Below, in pieces: positions 7,590 to 13,193 of a stretch of DNA of 13,193 nt (position 1 is the stretch's first letter; each line of letters begins with the position of its first letter). This stretch comes from Rhodospirillales bacterium (GTDB taxonomy: Bacteria > Pseudomonadota > Alphaproteobacteria > SMXQ01): assembly GCA_024638585.1 (NCBI GenBank), contig JAHEKA010000025.1:1-13193 (forward strand). Direction: 5' to 3'. A program made the position numbers and the translations under genes. The notes beneath the pieces were generated by a model that saw only the letters and a list, made by a program, of their open reading frames with translations, had not been told where the DNA came from and did no database searches.

Positions 7590-8117
7590 ATGTCGCAGGA
7601 CAACGACGGCAAAGACCAGAGCCCCGACACCAAACCGACCGAAGGGCAGGACGGCGACGAGCGCATTTTTCTGGTCGTCATCGACGCCACGGAGGAGCAT
7701 CACAAGGCGCTCCGGTTCGCGAGCCTGAGGGCCAGGAATACCGGCGGCCGGGTGGCGCTGCTTTACGTGATCGAACCGGCCGAGTTCAAGCATTGGATGG
7801 CGGTCGAGGACATCATGCGCCAAGAACGCCGGGAGGAAGCGGAAACCCTGCTCCATGAGGTTTCCGCCGATGTCCAGGAACTTTCGGGCAAGACGCCCGT
7901 TTATTTCCTGCGCGAGGGCAATCTGTCCGACGAGCTAATGAAAGTCATCCGGGAGGAAAAGGGCATTTCCGTCCTGGTTTTGGCTGCGGCGTCGGGCAAG
8001 ACCGGGCCGGGTCCCTTGGTTTCGGCCTTGGCCGGAACGGCGTCGGGCAGCCTGCCGGTGCCCCTCACCTTGGTTCCGGGCGACCTGACCGATGAAGAAA
8101 TCGATGCCCTGACCTGA
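7590..8117 (+). CDS. Universal stress protein (UspA-fold) family
   Basis: The 175-residue soluble protein starts with about 25 charged residues and then has a Usp fold. Strand 1 reads RIFLVVIDAT (25-34) with the Asp (32) that contacts the nucleotide in ATP-binding Usp proteins. The motif region is VLVLAAASGKTGPG (128-141), ending in PVPLTLVPG (157-165), as in the family's last strand. The usual ATP signature is Gly-x2-Gly-x9-Gly-Ser/Thr. Here GKTG (136-139) is followed by Gly-Ser only at 153-154, a gap of 13 rather than 9, so ATP binding is uncertain. A good ribosome site (AGAAAGG, 7575-7581) sits 8 nt before the ATG, and the gap from the previous gene is only 3 bp. As the last gene of the TSUP operon it may be a cytoplasmic nucleotide sensor for that unit, but this is inference. 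Confidence 0.88.
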   Translation: MSQDNDGKDQSPDTKPTEGQDGDERIFLVVIDATEEHHKALRFASLRARNTGGRVALLYVIEPAEFKHWMAVEDIMRQERREEAETLLHEVSADVQELSGKTPVYFLREGNLSDELMKVIREEKGISVLVLAAASGKTGPGPLVSALAGTASGSLPVPLTLVPGDLTDEEIDALT

Positions 8118-8142
8118 TGGGGCGGCCAATGAGGCAGGGAAA

Positions 8143-8183
8143 GTTGCGCGACGGCCGGACCGCGCGACACAACGTTTCATTTT
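8143..8183 (+). terminator. Probable intrinsic terminator after the TSUP-Usp operon
   Basis: An imperfect stem has three paired blocks: GTTG (8143-8146) with CAAC (8170-8173), CGCG (8147-8150) with CGCG (8163-8166), and CGG (8152-8154) with CCG (8160-8162). Bulges are A8151 and 8167-8169, and the loop is 5 nt. It is followed by TTTCATTTT (8175-8183), an interrupted T-run. It lies 25 nt after the Usp stop codon, the right place to end that operon. Confidence 0.5.
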
Positions 8184-8391
8184 CGTAATTAATGTATAGC
8201 ATTTACCATAAATTTGACTAAAATATTGATTTGTATTGAGAAAATTCCCTTGATTTTGGATAAACCTTTACCCAATTTATGAGCCGGCGCCGCGGGGAGA
8301 CCGTTGGCGCCACACTGCCGCCCTGAGGGCGGCGAAAAGAGAAGAGCCAACGAATGGTTGGTTGAGGGATCGGGGCCAGAGAATCGGGATC
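8184..8391 (+). promoter_or_regulatory. AT-rich control region and leader of the NFU1-type gene
   Basis: Bases 8184-8280 are strikingly AT-rich for this genome. The best promoter pair is TTGAGA (8236-8241) and GATAAA (8259-8264) with a 17-bp spacer. Transcription would start near 8271 and give a leader of about 120 nt. Four TTGA-containing direct repeats occur at 8214, 8226, 8236 and 8250, spaced 10-14 bp, and could be operator half-sites. The first one, TTGACT in an AT-rich setting, recalls half-sites of Rrf2/IscR-type iron-sulfur regulators, but no full inverted repeat is present. Within the leader lies the hairpin listed separately. No ORF or RNA gene is visible here. Confidence 0.5.
8317..8333 (+). 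promoter_or_regulatory. Perfect 7-bp hairpin in the leader of the NFU1-type gene
   Basis: GCCGCCC (8317-8323) pairs perfectly with GGGCGGC (8327-8333) around a TGA loop, followed by a purine run (GAAAAGAGAAGAG). There is no T-run, so it is unlikely to be a terminator. It could shape leader stability or translation. Two GGCGCC blocks upstream (8286-8291 and 8306-8311) can also pair with each other. Confidence 0.4.
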
Positions 8392-8952
8392 ATGTTTATT
8401 CAGACCGAACAGACGCCAAACCCGGCGACCCTGAAATTCCTGCCTGGATGCCAGGTGATGGAACGCGGCACGCTGGACATGTCCAGCCCGGAGGATGCCG
8501 GCGTTTCTCCATTGGCCCGCAACCTGTTCGCCGTGGACGGTGTCTCCGGCGTGTTCCTGGGATCGGATTTTATTTCCGTGACCAAGGACGGGGCCAAGGA
8601 CTGGGCGACCATGAAGCCCATGATCCTTGGCGCCATCATGGAGCATTTCACTTCCGGGGCACCGGTGGTGGAGGGCACGGTGGCCGACGAGGCCGATCAA
8701 GAGATGGACGGCGGTGAAAACGCCGAGATCGTCGTCCAGATCAAGGACCTGTTGGATACCAGGGTACGCCCGGCCGTCGCTCAGGATGGCGGGGATATCG
8801 TCTTCCGCGGTTACGAAGACGGGGTTGTACTCCTGCATATGCAAGGTGCCTGTTCCGGTTGCCCCAGTTCCACGGCGACCCTGAAGATGGGCATCGAGAA
8901 TCTGCTCAAGCATTTTATACCCGAGGTCAGAGAGGTGCGCCCGGTCGAGTAG
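8392..8952 (+). CDS. NFU1-type iron-sulfur cluster scaffold/carrier (Nfu_N + NifU C-terminal domain)
   Basis: The 186-residue protein has the two domains of mitochondrial NFU1 and its alphaproteobacterial relatives. The N-terminal Nfu_N domain starts MFIQTEQTPNPATLKFLPG (1-19). The C-terminal NifU-like domain (about 110-186) carries the cluster-binding CxxC as C154 and C157 in GACSGCPSS. Such proteins bind a 4Fe-4S cluster between two subunits and pass it to client enzymes. An acidic linker (about 97-110) separates the domains. A TTG at 8362 would add ten residues, but the family N-terminus begins at the ATG at 8392, which I chose. The ribosome site is poor (CGGGA only 2 nt before the ATG). 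It differs from E. coli NfuA, whose N-terminal domain is of the A-type carrier fold. The AT-rich region upstream suggests its own regulation. Confidence 0.93.
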   Translation: MFIQTEQTPNPATLKFLPGCQVMERGTLDMSSPEDAGVSPLARNLFAVDGVSGVFLGSDFISVTKDGAKDWATMKPMILGAIMEHFTSGAPVVEGTVADEADQEMDGGENAEIVVQIKDLLDTRVRPAVAQDGGDIVFRGYEDGVVLLHMQGACSGCPSSTATLKMGIENLLKHFIPEVREVRPVE

Positions 8953-9040
8953 ACGAGAGCCAACCGGGCAAATGTATTTTTGAGATGGACCGATTGGGGA
9001 CGGCCGTCTTTCGCAATCTGAAAGGATTGGAGAGAGAGGC

Positions 9041-10207
9041 ATGTTGATTGGTTTGGTTAAGCGTTTGAGGCCTGTTTCCGTGCATCGTGAAATGATCGGC
9101 GCCATCGCCTCCAGGTTTGCCCCACATGGCGAGCTCGCGGCTGCGGGTTTGGCCGTGCTGGCGATCACCGGCGGCCTGATCTGGACGGCCCCGCAACCTT
9201 ACGCGGTCCCGTCTTCCCTTGCCGTTGACCGTCCCGCCGGCATTGCGGCCGCCCAAACGGTTGCCGGGACCATGACGCCGGCCTCGGGCGTTGCGTCCGT
9301 CATCGTCGCCAAGCCTCCGGTAATCCGCAAGACCGGCCGCGCCGCTGGGCAGGACGCTCTCGCTGCCGCGGCCCCGTCGAAGGATGTCGATGTGGTCACG
9401 GTCAGCGCCCAGAAGCTGTTCTCCGATTTCCTGCGTATCGGCTATCGGTTGGAAGATCTGCGAAAGGGCGTCGGTGACGTGCCGCGCGTCTTCGTCAAGG
9501 CAATGCCCAAGGATATCGGCCTGGTGCGGTCCATTCCCCGGCGTAAGGCGGTCTTCATCAAGACCATGCTGCCCCTGATCCTCAGCATCAATGAGAAGCT
9601 GCGCGCTACACGCGCCCGGGTGCAGGAACTGGCGGCGTCCCTGGCCAAGGGCATCCGCTTGAGCCCGGAAGATAAGGCCTGGCTCGCCGCGCAATACGAC
9701 CGCTTCGACGTCGCGCCGGGCGCCATGGAAATCCTGCTGCGCCGCATCGACGTGGTCCCGCCCTCCCTGGCCATGGCCCAGGGCGCCGAGGAAAGCGGCT
9801 GGGGCTCTTCGCGCTTCGCGTTGGAGGGCCGGGCCCTGTTCGGTCAGCGCACCTTCAAGAACCGTCCCGGGATCGTTCCGCACAAGCGGGGCGAGGGCGA
9901 GAACTTCAAGGTCCGGAGCTTCGATCATCTGCTCGACGGCGTGCGGTCCTACGTTCACAATCTGAATACCCACCCCGCCTATGGCGAGTTTCGGGCGCTC
10001 CGCGCCCGGCTGCGGGCGGACGCGGCCGGCGTGAAAGGGATCGATTCGCTCAAGCTGGTCGAGGCGCTCAAGAGCTATTCCGAGCGCGGCGAGCACTACA
10101 TCAAGACCATCAAATCGATCATCCGCTTCAACAATCTGCGGGAGCTGGATGACGACCGGCTGAAGCAGGCCCGGAATGCCGTGGACGGCAGCTCGGGGCC
10201 CGCATAG
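9041..10207 (+). CDS. Membrane-anchored Bax-like glucosaminidase-domain protein
   Basis: This 388-residue protein probably cuts peptidoglycan glycan strands in the periplasm. An uncleaved signal anchor is visible (32-50) after a basic N-terminus. An Ala/Pro/Val-rich linker (about 51-115) and a helical region (116-235) come next, and a glucosaminidase domain fills about 236-375. The core signature PPSLAMAQGAEESGWGSSRF matches the E. coli Bax and FlgJ group, with Glu251 (second Glu of AEES) the likely catalytic acid. Further support comes from GRALFGQRTF and the end NIIRFNN-like segment IIRFNNLRELDD. At 388 residues it is longer than E. coli Bax, mainly in the linker and helical part. A strong ribosome site, GGAGAG at 9029-9034, lies 6 nt before the ATG. 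It follows the NFU1-type gene by 88 bp and ends 27 bp from the convergent deacetylase gene. The precise cleavage bond is not predictable. Confidence 0.85.
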   Translation: MLIGLVKRLRPVSVHREMIGAIASRFAPHGELAAAGLAVLAITGGLIWTAPQPYAVPSSLAVDRPAGIAAAQTVAGTMTPASGVASVIVAKPPVIRKTGRAAGQDALAAAAPSKDVDVVTVSAQKLFSDFLRIGYRLEDLRKGVGDVPRVFVKAMPKDIGLVRSIPRRKAVFIKTMLPLILSINEKLRATRARVQELAASLAKGIRLSPEDKAWLAAQYDRFDVAPGAMEILLRRIDVVPPSLAMAQGAEESGWGSSRFALEGRALFGQRTFKNRPGIVPHKRGEGENFKVRSFDHLLDGVRSYVHNLNTHPAYGEFRALRARLRADAAGVKGIDSLKLVEALKSYSERGEHYIKTIKSIIRFNNLRELDDDRLKQARNAVDGSSGPA

Positions 10208-10234
10208 CCTAAAGCGCTCCACCCACGGTGGGCG

Positions 10235-11353
10235 TCATTTCCCCGGAACGAAGAACTGATAGCCGAACCAGCGCCAGCGCCCGCCCCCGGCGGGAAGGGT
10301 GCAGTTGATGCGCGCGCGTCCCGCCGCGAAGGGCCGGGGCGGGCGGACCTCGAACCGGCGCGGCCCCAAACGTGAGACCTTGAGCTTCCCGTGGGCCGAT
10401 GAGTAGCATGTTAACGCCCGAAGCCCCCGGATGCCGGCCCCCACCGTAAAACCGAAGGCGGGCGGATTTGGGCCCAAGGTGGGATCGCGGGGGGTGATAT
10501 CGGTGGCGTAAAGCGGCAAGACGTTGGCCGCACGCCGGAACCGCTTGAGGGACCCAAAGCGTTCGTTGAGCGCGAACCGGGGCAGATAGAAGAAATCCGC
10601 TTGCCCGTGCAGGGCGCCGGAATGTTGGCCGAACGCCGCCGTATAGCCGGCCGCCCGGGCGGCGTCTATTACCGCGCCGCTGGCCTCACCGTAGGGATAG
10701 GCGAACAGACGCGGGCGGAATCCGAGCTCCTTTTCGAATCGCGCGTTCGATGTTTCGAGCTCCCGACCCACGGCCTCGGGCGTGAGCGTGGCAAGGTGGG
10801 CGTGGCTCGCCGAATGCGCCGCGATGGTGACCCCGGCCTTGGCCATCTCCCGGACCTGGTCCCAGGTCATGAAGTCCCGTCCCCCGCCGTCGACGGCGTC
10901 GGTGGCGACGAACAGGGTAAAGGGCAGGCCGGCGCGCCGGAGCCTGGGCCATGCCTCCCGGTAGACCGAGCGAAAGGCATCGTCGATGGTGAGTGCGACC
11001 GTGCGGTCCTTCAGGGTCCGGCCCGACTTGAGCGCGGCGACGATCTCGGGCAGCGGCCTGACATCGTATGTGCCCGTCGCCAGTTCCTTGAGGTGCGCCT
11101 CGAACTGCGCGATGCGGATATTGGTGGCGGGCAGGCCGGATTCGCCGAACCGATGATACATCATCACCACGGCGGACGGGGCAAGTGCCCTCGGCTTGGC
11201 TTGGCCGGGGCGCCCATCGGCGGCCACGCCCGGCAGGGCCGTCAGGAACAGGGCCGCGAGGAACGTGGCCGCCCCAACCGGAATGAAGCGCCGGGCCGAG
11301 GCCGGGAGAGGCCGGTGAGAGCTGCCGGACGTGGCGTCCTGCATCGGCGGCAT
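10235..11353 (-). CDS. Secreted polysaccharide deacetylase (NodB fold, CE4)
   Basis: From the ATG at 11353 the protein has 372 residues. CE4 enzymes remove acetyl groups from N-acetylglucosamine polymers or other O/N-acetylated glycans using a metal. The signal sequence has Arg-Arg at 21-22, a hydrophobic core at 24-41 and a likely cut after GVA (42-44). NodB motifs are present: TIDDAF (122-127) with catalytic Asp124 and metal-binding Asp125, HSASH (180-184) with both metal His, and FAYPYG (217-222). YHRF at 66-69 is also typical. A C-terminal region of about 100 residues follows, with two cysteines (in TCYSS and INCT) that could form a disulfide; it may be a small beta-rich binding domain. 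I rejected the longer frame starting at 11440 because its extra residues lie inside the dipeptidase gene. The chosen ATG overlaps that gene's TGA by one base (TGATG), a sign of translational coupling. A second ATG at 11344 is also possible. Confidence 0.88.
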   Translation of the reverse strand: MPPMQDATSGSSHRPLPASARRFIPVGAATFLAALFLTALPGVAADGRPGQAKPRALAPSAVVMMYHRFGESGLPATNIRIAQFEAHLKELATGTYDVRPLPEIVAALKSGRTLKDRTVALTIDDAFRSVYREAWPRLRRAGLPFTLFVATDAVDGGGRDFMTWDQVREMAKAGVTIAAHSASHAHLATLTPEAVGRELETSNARFEKELGFRPRLFAYPYGEASGAVIDAARAAGYTAAFGQHSGALHGQADFFYLPRFALNERFGSLKRFRRAANVLPLYATDITPRDPTLGPNPPAFGFTVGAGIRGLRALTCYSSAHGKLKVSRLGPRRFEVRPPRPFAAGRARINCTLPAGGGRWRWFGYQFFVPGK

Positions 11354-11940
11354 CAGGCGGGCGGCATCATCGGCGTGGCGAGCGCGCTGTCGCTGATCAG
11401 GGGATAGCGCCTGGAATCGAACATCTGGTAATGCCACCATTCGTTCCTGTAAAAGTCCCAGCCCGCCGATGTCATCAACCCCAGCAGCATGTGCCGATTG
11501 GCCTGGGCGATGGCGGGAATGTCGCGATTACCGTGATGTGCGCGGGGCGTGAAATCATCGAAGCCGGTGCCCATATCGAGCGGCTCGCCAGTGGGGTCGA
11601 CCAGGGTCAAGTCCACCGCGACACCCCTAGAATGGGGCGAGCCGCGCCGGGGGTCGGCGAGAAAGTCGGGGTCCGGCGTGTGATTCCACAGCACCCATTG
11701 CGCTTCGCTAGGGCGGAACGCGTCGAACAGGAGGAACCGGAGACCGACGGCGGTGGCCAATTCCACGGCGCGGGAGAGCAAAACGGCGGCGTCGCGGTGG
11801 AGATAGCAGGCGGCCCGGCCATATACCGGGGTGCCGGTGAAGTTGTTCGGCCCGGCATAGGCGATATCGATATCCACGTCATAGGCAGGGGCCGTGATCT
11901 CGACCAGTCCGCCGACGTCTTCAGGCGTGGGTTGGGCCAT
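11353..11940 (-). CDS. ddpX: D-alanyl-D-alanine dipeptidase (VanX/DdpX, peptidase M15D)
   Basis: The 195-residue zinc peptidase hydrolyses the D-Ala-D-Ala dipeptide. Chromosomal DdpX-type enzymes recover D-Ala from cell-wall turnover, and VanX gives vancomycin resistance in Gram-positives. The VanX active-site residues are all here with the right spacing: Arg76 in DAFRP (73-77), zinc ligands His103 and Asp110 in SPHSRGVAVD (101-110), DMGTGFDDF (122-130), then catalytic Glu167 and zinc ligand His170 in EWWHY (167-171). There is no signal peptide, so it is cytoplasmic and would act on imported dipeptide. No vanA/vanH or ddp transporter genes are near, so glycopeptide resistance is not suggested. 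It is the first gene of a minus-strand pair with the deacetylase (TGATG overlap) and is divergent from tsaB. No clear ribosome site precedes the ATG at 11940. Confidence 0.93.
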   Translation of the reverse strand: MAQPTPEDVGGLVEITAPAYDVDIDIAYAGPNNFTGTPVYGRAACYLHRDAAVLLSRAVELATAVGLRFLLFDAFRPSEAQWVLWNHTPDPDFLADPRRGSPHSRGVAVDLTLVDPTGEPLDMGTGFDDFTPRAHHGNRDIPAIAQANRHMLLGLMTSAGWDFYRNEWWHYQMFDSRRYPLISDSALATPMMPPA

Positions 11941-11960
11941 GGCGAAAGCCAGTCTAACAT
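11932..11960 (+). promoter_or_regulatory. Possible promoter for tsaB-rimI
   Basis: TTGGGC (11932-11937) and TAACAT (11955-11960) are spaced by 17 bp. The -10 matches four of six consensus bases and the -35 only three. Transcription would begin near 11967, so the in-frame GTG at 11961 could not be the start of tsaB. Weak prediction, partly within the start of the divergent dipeptidase gene. Confidence 0.25.
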
Positions 11961-11990
11961 GTGGGACGCAATTGTTCGACGTTAACCGGG

Positions 11991-12725
11991 ATGGCTCCGA
12001 TGATCGTGCTGGGGATAGATACCGCGACCACCGCCTGCTCCGCTGCCCTGTGGGCCGATGGTGCCATCGTAGCCCATCGGTTCGAGCAGATGGAACGCGG
12101 CCAGGCCGAGCGGCTCAATCCCATGATCGGTGAGGTGATGGACGAGGCGGCGATGCGTTTCCAGGAACTCGGCGCCGTCGCCGTGACCACGGGGCCGGGC
12201 GCGTTCACGGGATTGCGAATCGGCCTGGCCGCCGCCCGGGCCATCGGCCTGGCGGTGGCGGCGCCGGTGATCGGGATCACCACCTTCGACGCCTTGGCGC
12301 GGGCCGTCCCCGACGCGGAGCGTGCCGGGCGCAGCCTGGTGGTCGCGGTCAACGGAAAGCGCCGCGATGTGTTCTTTCAGGTGTTTGGGCCCGATGGCGC
12401 CGCCCTCGGGCCGGGCGGCGCGTTGGATCCGGTCATGGCGGCCGGCGGATTGCCGGAAGGCCGGCTGCTGATTGCCGGGGACGGGGCCGCCCAGCTGCGG
12501 GCCGGCCTGGAGGGCTGCGATGAGGCCGGCAATGGGCCCGAGGCGCGGATCCGGTTTTCCTCCGCGCTGGCGCCGCCCGACGCGGTTCAGCTGGCCCAAA
12601 TCGGTGCCGAAAGGTGCCTAGACGGGGGCGGCGCCCCGCCTGAGCCACCCCGCCCGCTCTATATCAGGCCGCCCGATGCGCGGTTGCCCCATCCTCGGAT
12701 CGGCCGCGGGGGCGGTGTCTCGTGA
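11991..12725 (+). CDS. tsaB: tRNA threonylcarbamoyladenosine biosynthesis protein TsaB
   Basis: The 244-residue protein belongs to the ASKHA-fold YeaZ/TsaB family. TsaB forms a complex with TsaD and TsaE that attaches threonylcarbamoyl to A37 of tRNAs reading ANN codons, which keeps decoding accurate. TsaB itself is a non-catalytic platform for TsaD. Family signatures are the N-terminal VLGIDTATTACSAAL (6-20) and TGPGAFTGLRIGLAAARAIG (67-86), plus a C-terminal PLYIRPPDA segment. I chose the ATG at 11991 because the longer GTG start at 11961 adds unrelated residues. An ATG at 12000 (MIVLGID) is equally consistent with the family. rimI follows with a GTGA overlap, a common pairing that suggests co-translation. 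tsaD, tsaE and tsaC are not in the window. Confidence 0.93.
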   Translation: MAPMIVLGIDTATTACSAALWADGAIVAHRFEQMERGQAERLNPMIGEVMDEAAMRFQELGAVAVTTGPGAFTGLRIGLAAARAIGLAVAAPVIGITTFDALARAVPDAERAGRSLVVAVNGKRRDVFFQVFGPDGAALGPGGALDPVMAAGGLPEGRLLIAGDGAAQLRAGLEGCDEAGNGPEARIRFSSALAPPDAVQLAQIGAERCLDGGGAPPEPPRPLYIRPPDARLPHPRIGRGGGVS

Positions 12726-13193
12726 AGGCGCTCAGCGAGTTCGACGGTTCCGGCCTGATCGCGGCGACCGCCTCACACGCTGCCGTGATCGCCGAGCTCC
12801 ACCGACGCTGTTTCGACGAACCGTGGAGCGTCTTCACGGTGCGCCAGGTGCTGGCCATGCCCGGCGCCTTTGGGATTCTCGCGGTCGAGGAGGGCTCAGC
12901 CACGGCCGGACAGGGGCTGCTGGGGTTCGCGTTGGGCCGATCCGCCGCCGGGGAATGCGAGCTATTGTCTCTCGCCGTCACCGCGGGTCAGCGCCGCCGC
13001 GGCGTGGGCGCCGCCCTGTTGACCGCCGCCCTGGATCGCGCCCGCGCCGATGGCGTCGGACGCATGTTTCTTGAGGTGGCCGAAGACAATGCGGTCGCCC
13101 AGCATCTCTATCAGCAGTTCGGATTCACTCGGGTGGGCCGCCGGCCGCGCTATTACCGCCGCCCCCGGGGCGAGCCCATGGCGGCCCTGACCT
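12722..13193 (+). CDS. rimI: Ribosomal-protein-alanine N-acetyltransferase RimI, 3' end cut by window
   Basis: This GNAT-fold acetyltransferase starts at a GTG that overlaps the tsaB stop as GTGA. 157 codons are visible before the right edge, which is about the full length of the family (E. coli RimI is 148 residues), so little is missing. RimI acetylates the N-terminal alanine of ribosomal protein S18 with acetyl-CoA. Visible features are CFDEPWS (30-36), typical of RimI, ELLSLAV (80-86), the acetyl-CoA pyrophosphate loop RRRGVG (91-96), and AEDNAVAQHLYQQFGF (120-135). Glu118 and Tyr130 align with the E. coli catalytic pair Glu103/Tyr115, with identical spacing. A loop with AEEGSATAGQG-like composition (about 55-66) is slightly longer than usual. 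The tsaB-rimI neighbourhood strongly supports the call. Confidence 0.92.
   Translation, partial: MKALSEFDGSGLIAATASHAAVIAELHRRCFDEPWSVFTVRQVLAMPGAFGILAVEEGSATAGQGLLGFALGRSAAGECELLSLAVTAGQRRRGVGAALLTAALDRARADGVGRMFLEVAEDNAVAQHLYQQFGFTRVGRRPRYYRRPRGEPMAALT

Noticed and set aside
8999..9008. Palindrome GACGGCCGTC followed by TTT, as a possible terminator after the Fe-S gene
   Set aside because: A hairpin would have only three Watson-Crick pairs around a 4-nt loop, and the T-run is three bases. It is more likely a chance palindrome.
8927..10222. A 431-codon minus-strand frame opposite the glucosaminidase gene
   Set aside because: The plus-strand gene has a clear domain and a strong ribosome site. 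The antisense product has no recognisable motif.
10214..10240. Possible bidirectional terminator between the convergent glucosaminidase and deacetylase genes
   Set aside because: The stem CCCA/TGGG is only 4 bp and no proper T-run follows on either strand. Transcripts may overlap here, but the sequence alone does not show a terminator.
11353..11940. A vancomycin-resistance (vanX) operon
   Set aside because: The enzyme is VanX-like, but vanH, vanA and the vanRS regulators are absent and the organism is apparently Gram-negative. A housekeeping D-Ala recycling role is more likely.
12676..13074. A plus-strand frame over the tsaB-rimI junction
   Set aside because: It is a frame-shifted reading of rimI, Arg-rich and without motifs. 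The true rimI starts at the GTG at 12722.

Overview
The window is a GC-rich chromosomal segment from an alphaproteobacterium, most likely a member of the Rhodospirillales. This rests on the gene families (PII uridylyltransferase, MurJ, TrpS, a TSUP transporter with its Alph_Pro_TM partner, a mitochondrial NFU1-type Fe-S protein, TsaB-RimI) and on a gene order that I recall as common in that group. There are no tRNA or rRNA genes, insertion sequences, CRISPR arrays or phage genes. Coding density is high and the base and codon style is uniform, apart from one AT-rich intergenic patch.

Layout. At the left edge is the first 25 codons of a minus-strand isochorismatase-type hydrolase. Divergent from it runs glnD (nitrogen sensing through PII), then murJ (lipid II flippase) 29 bp later, then trpS after a 113-bp gap that holds two adjacent hairpins and a likely promoter. 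Next is a tight three-gene plus-strand unit at 5914-8117. It encodes a TSUP membrane permease, a signal-peptide/C-terminal-anchor protein of the poorly understood alphaproteobacterial family PF09608 / TIGR02186, and a Usp-fold protein. A terminator-like hairpin and an AT-rich regulatory region at 8184-8280 separate it from an NFU1-type iron-sulfur protein gene. A membrane-anchored Bax-like glucosaminidase follows.

Convergent with the glucosaminidase is a minus-strand pair, a D-Ala-D-Ala dipeptidase (VanX/DdpX type) and a secreted NodB-fold polysaccharide deacetylase, overlapping by one base (TGATG). With the glucosaminidase these make a small neighbourhood of cell-wall genes. At the right end the plus-strand pair tsaB-rimI (tRNA t6A synthesis and N-terminal acetylation) overlaps as GTGA, and rimI runs off the edge.

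Most of the window is conserved core genome. I see no clear new multi-gene system. The parts most worth follow-up are the TSUP / Alph_Pro_TM / Usp operon, whose middle protein has no established function, and the unusual leader of the Fe-S protein gene. Several start codons differ from the longest open frame; the reasons are given in each entry.
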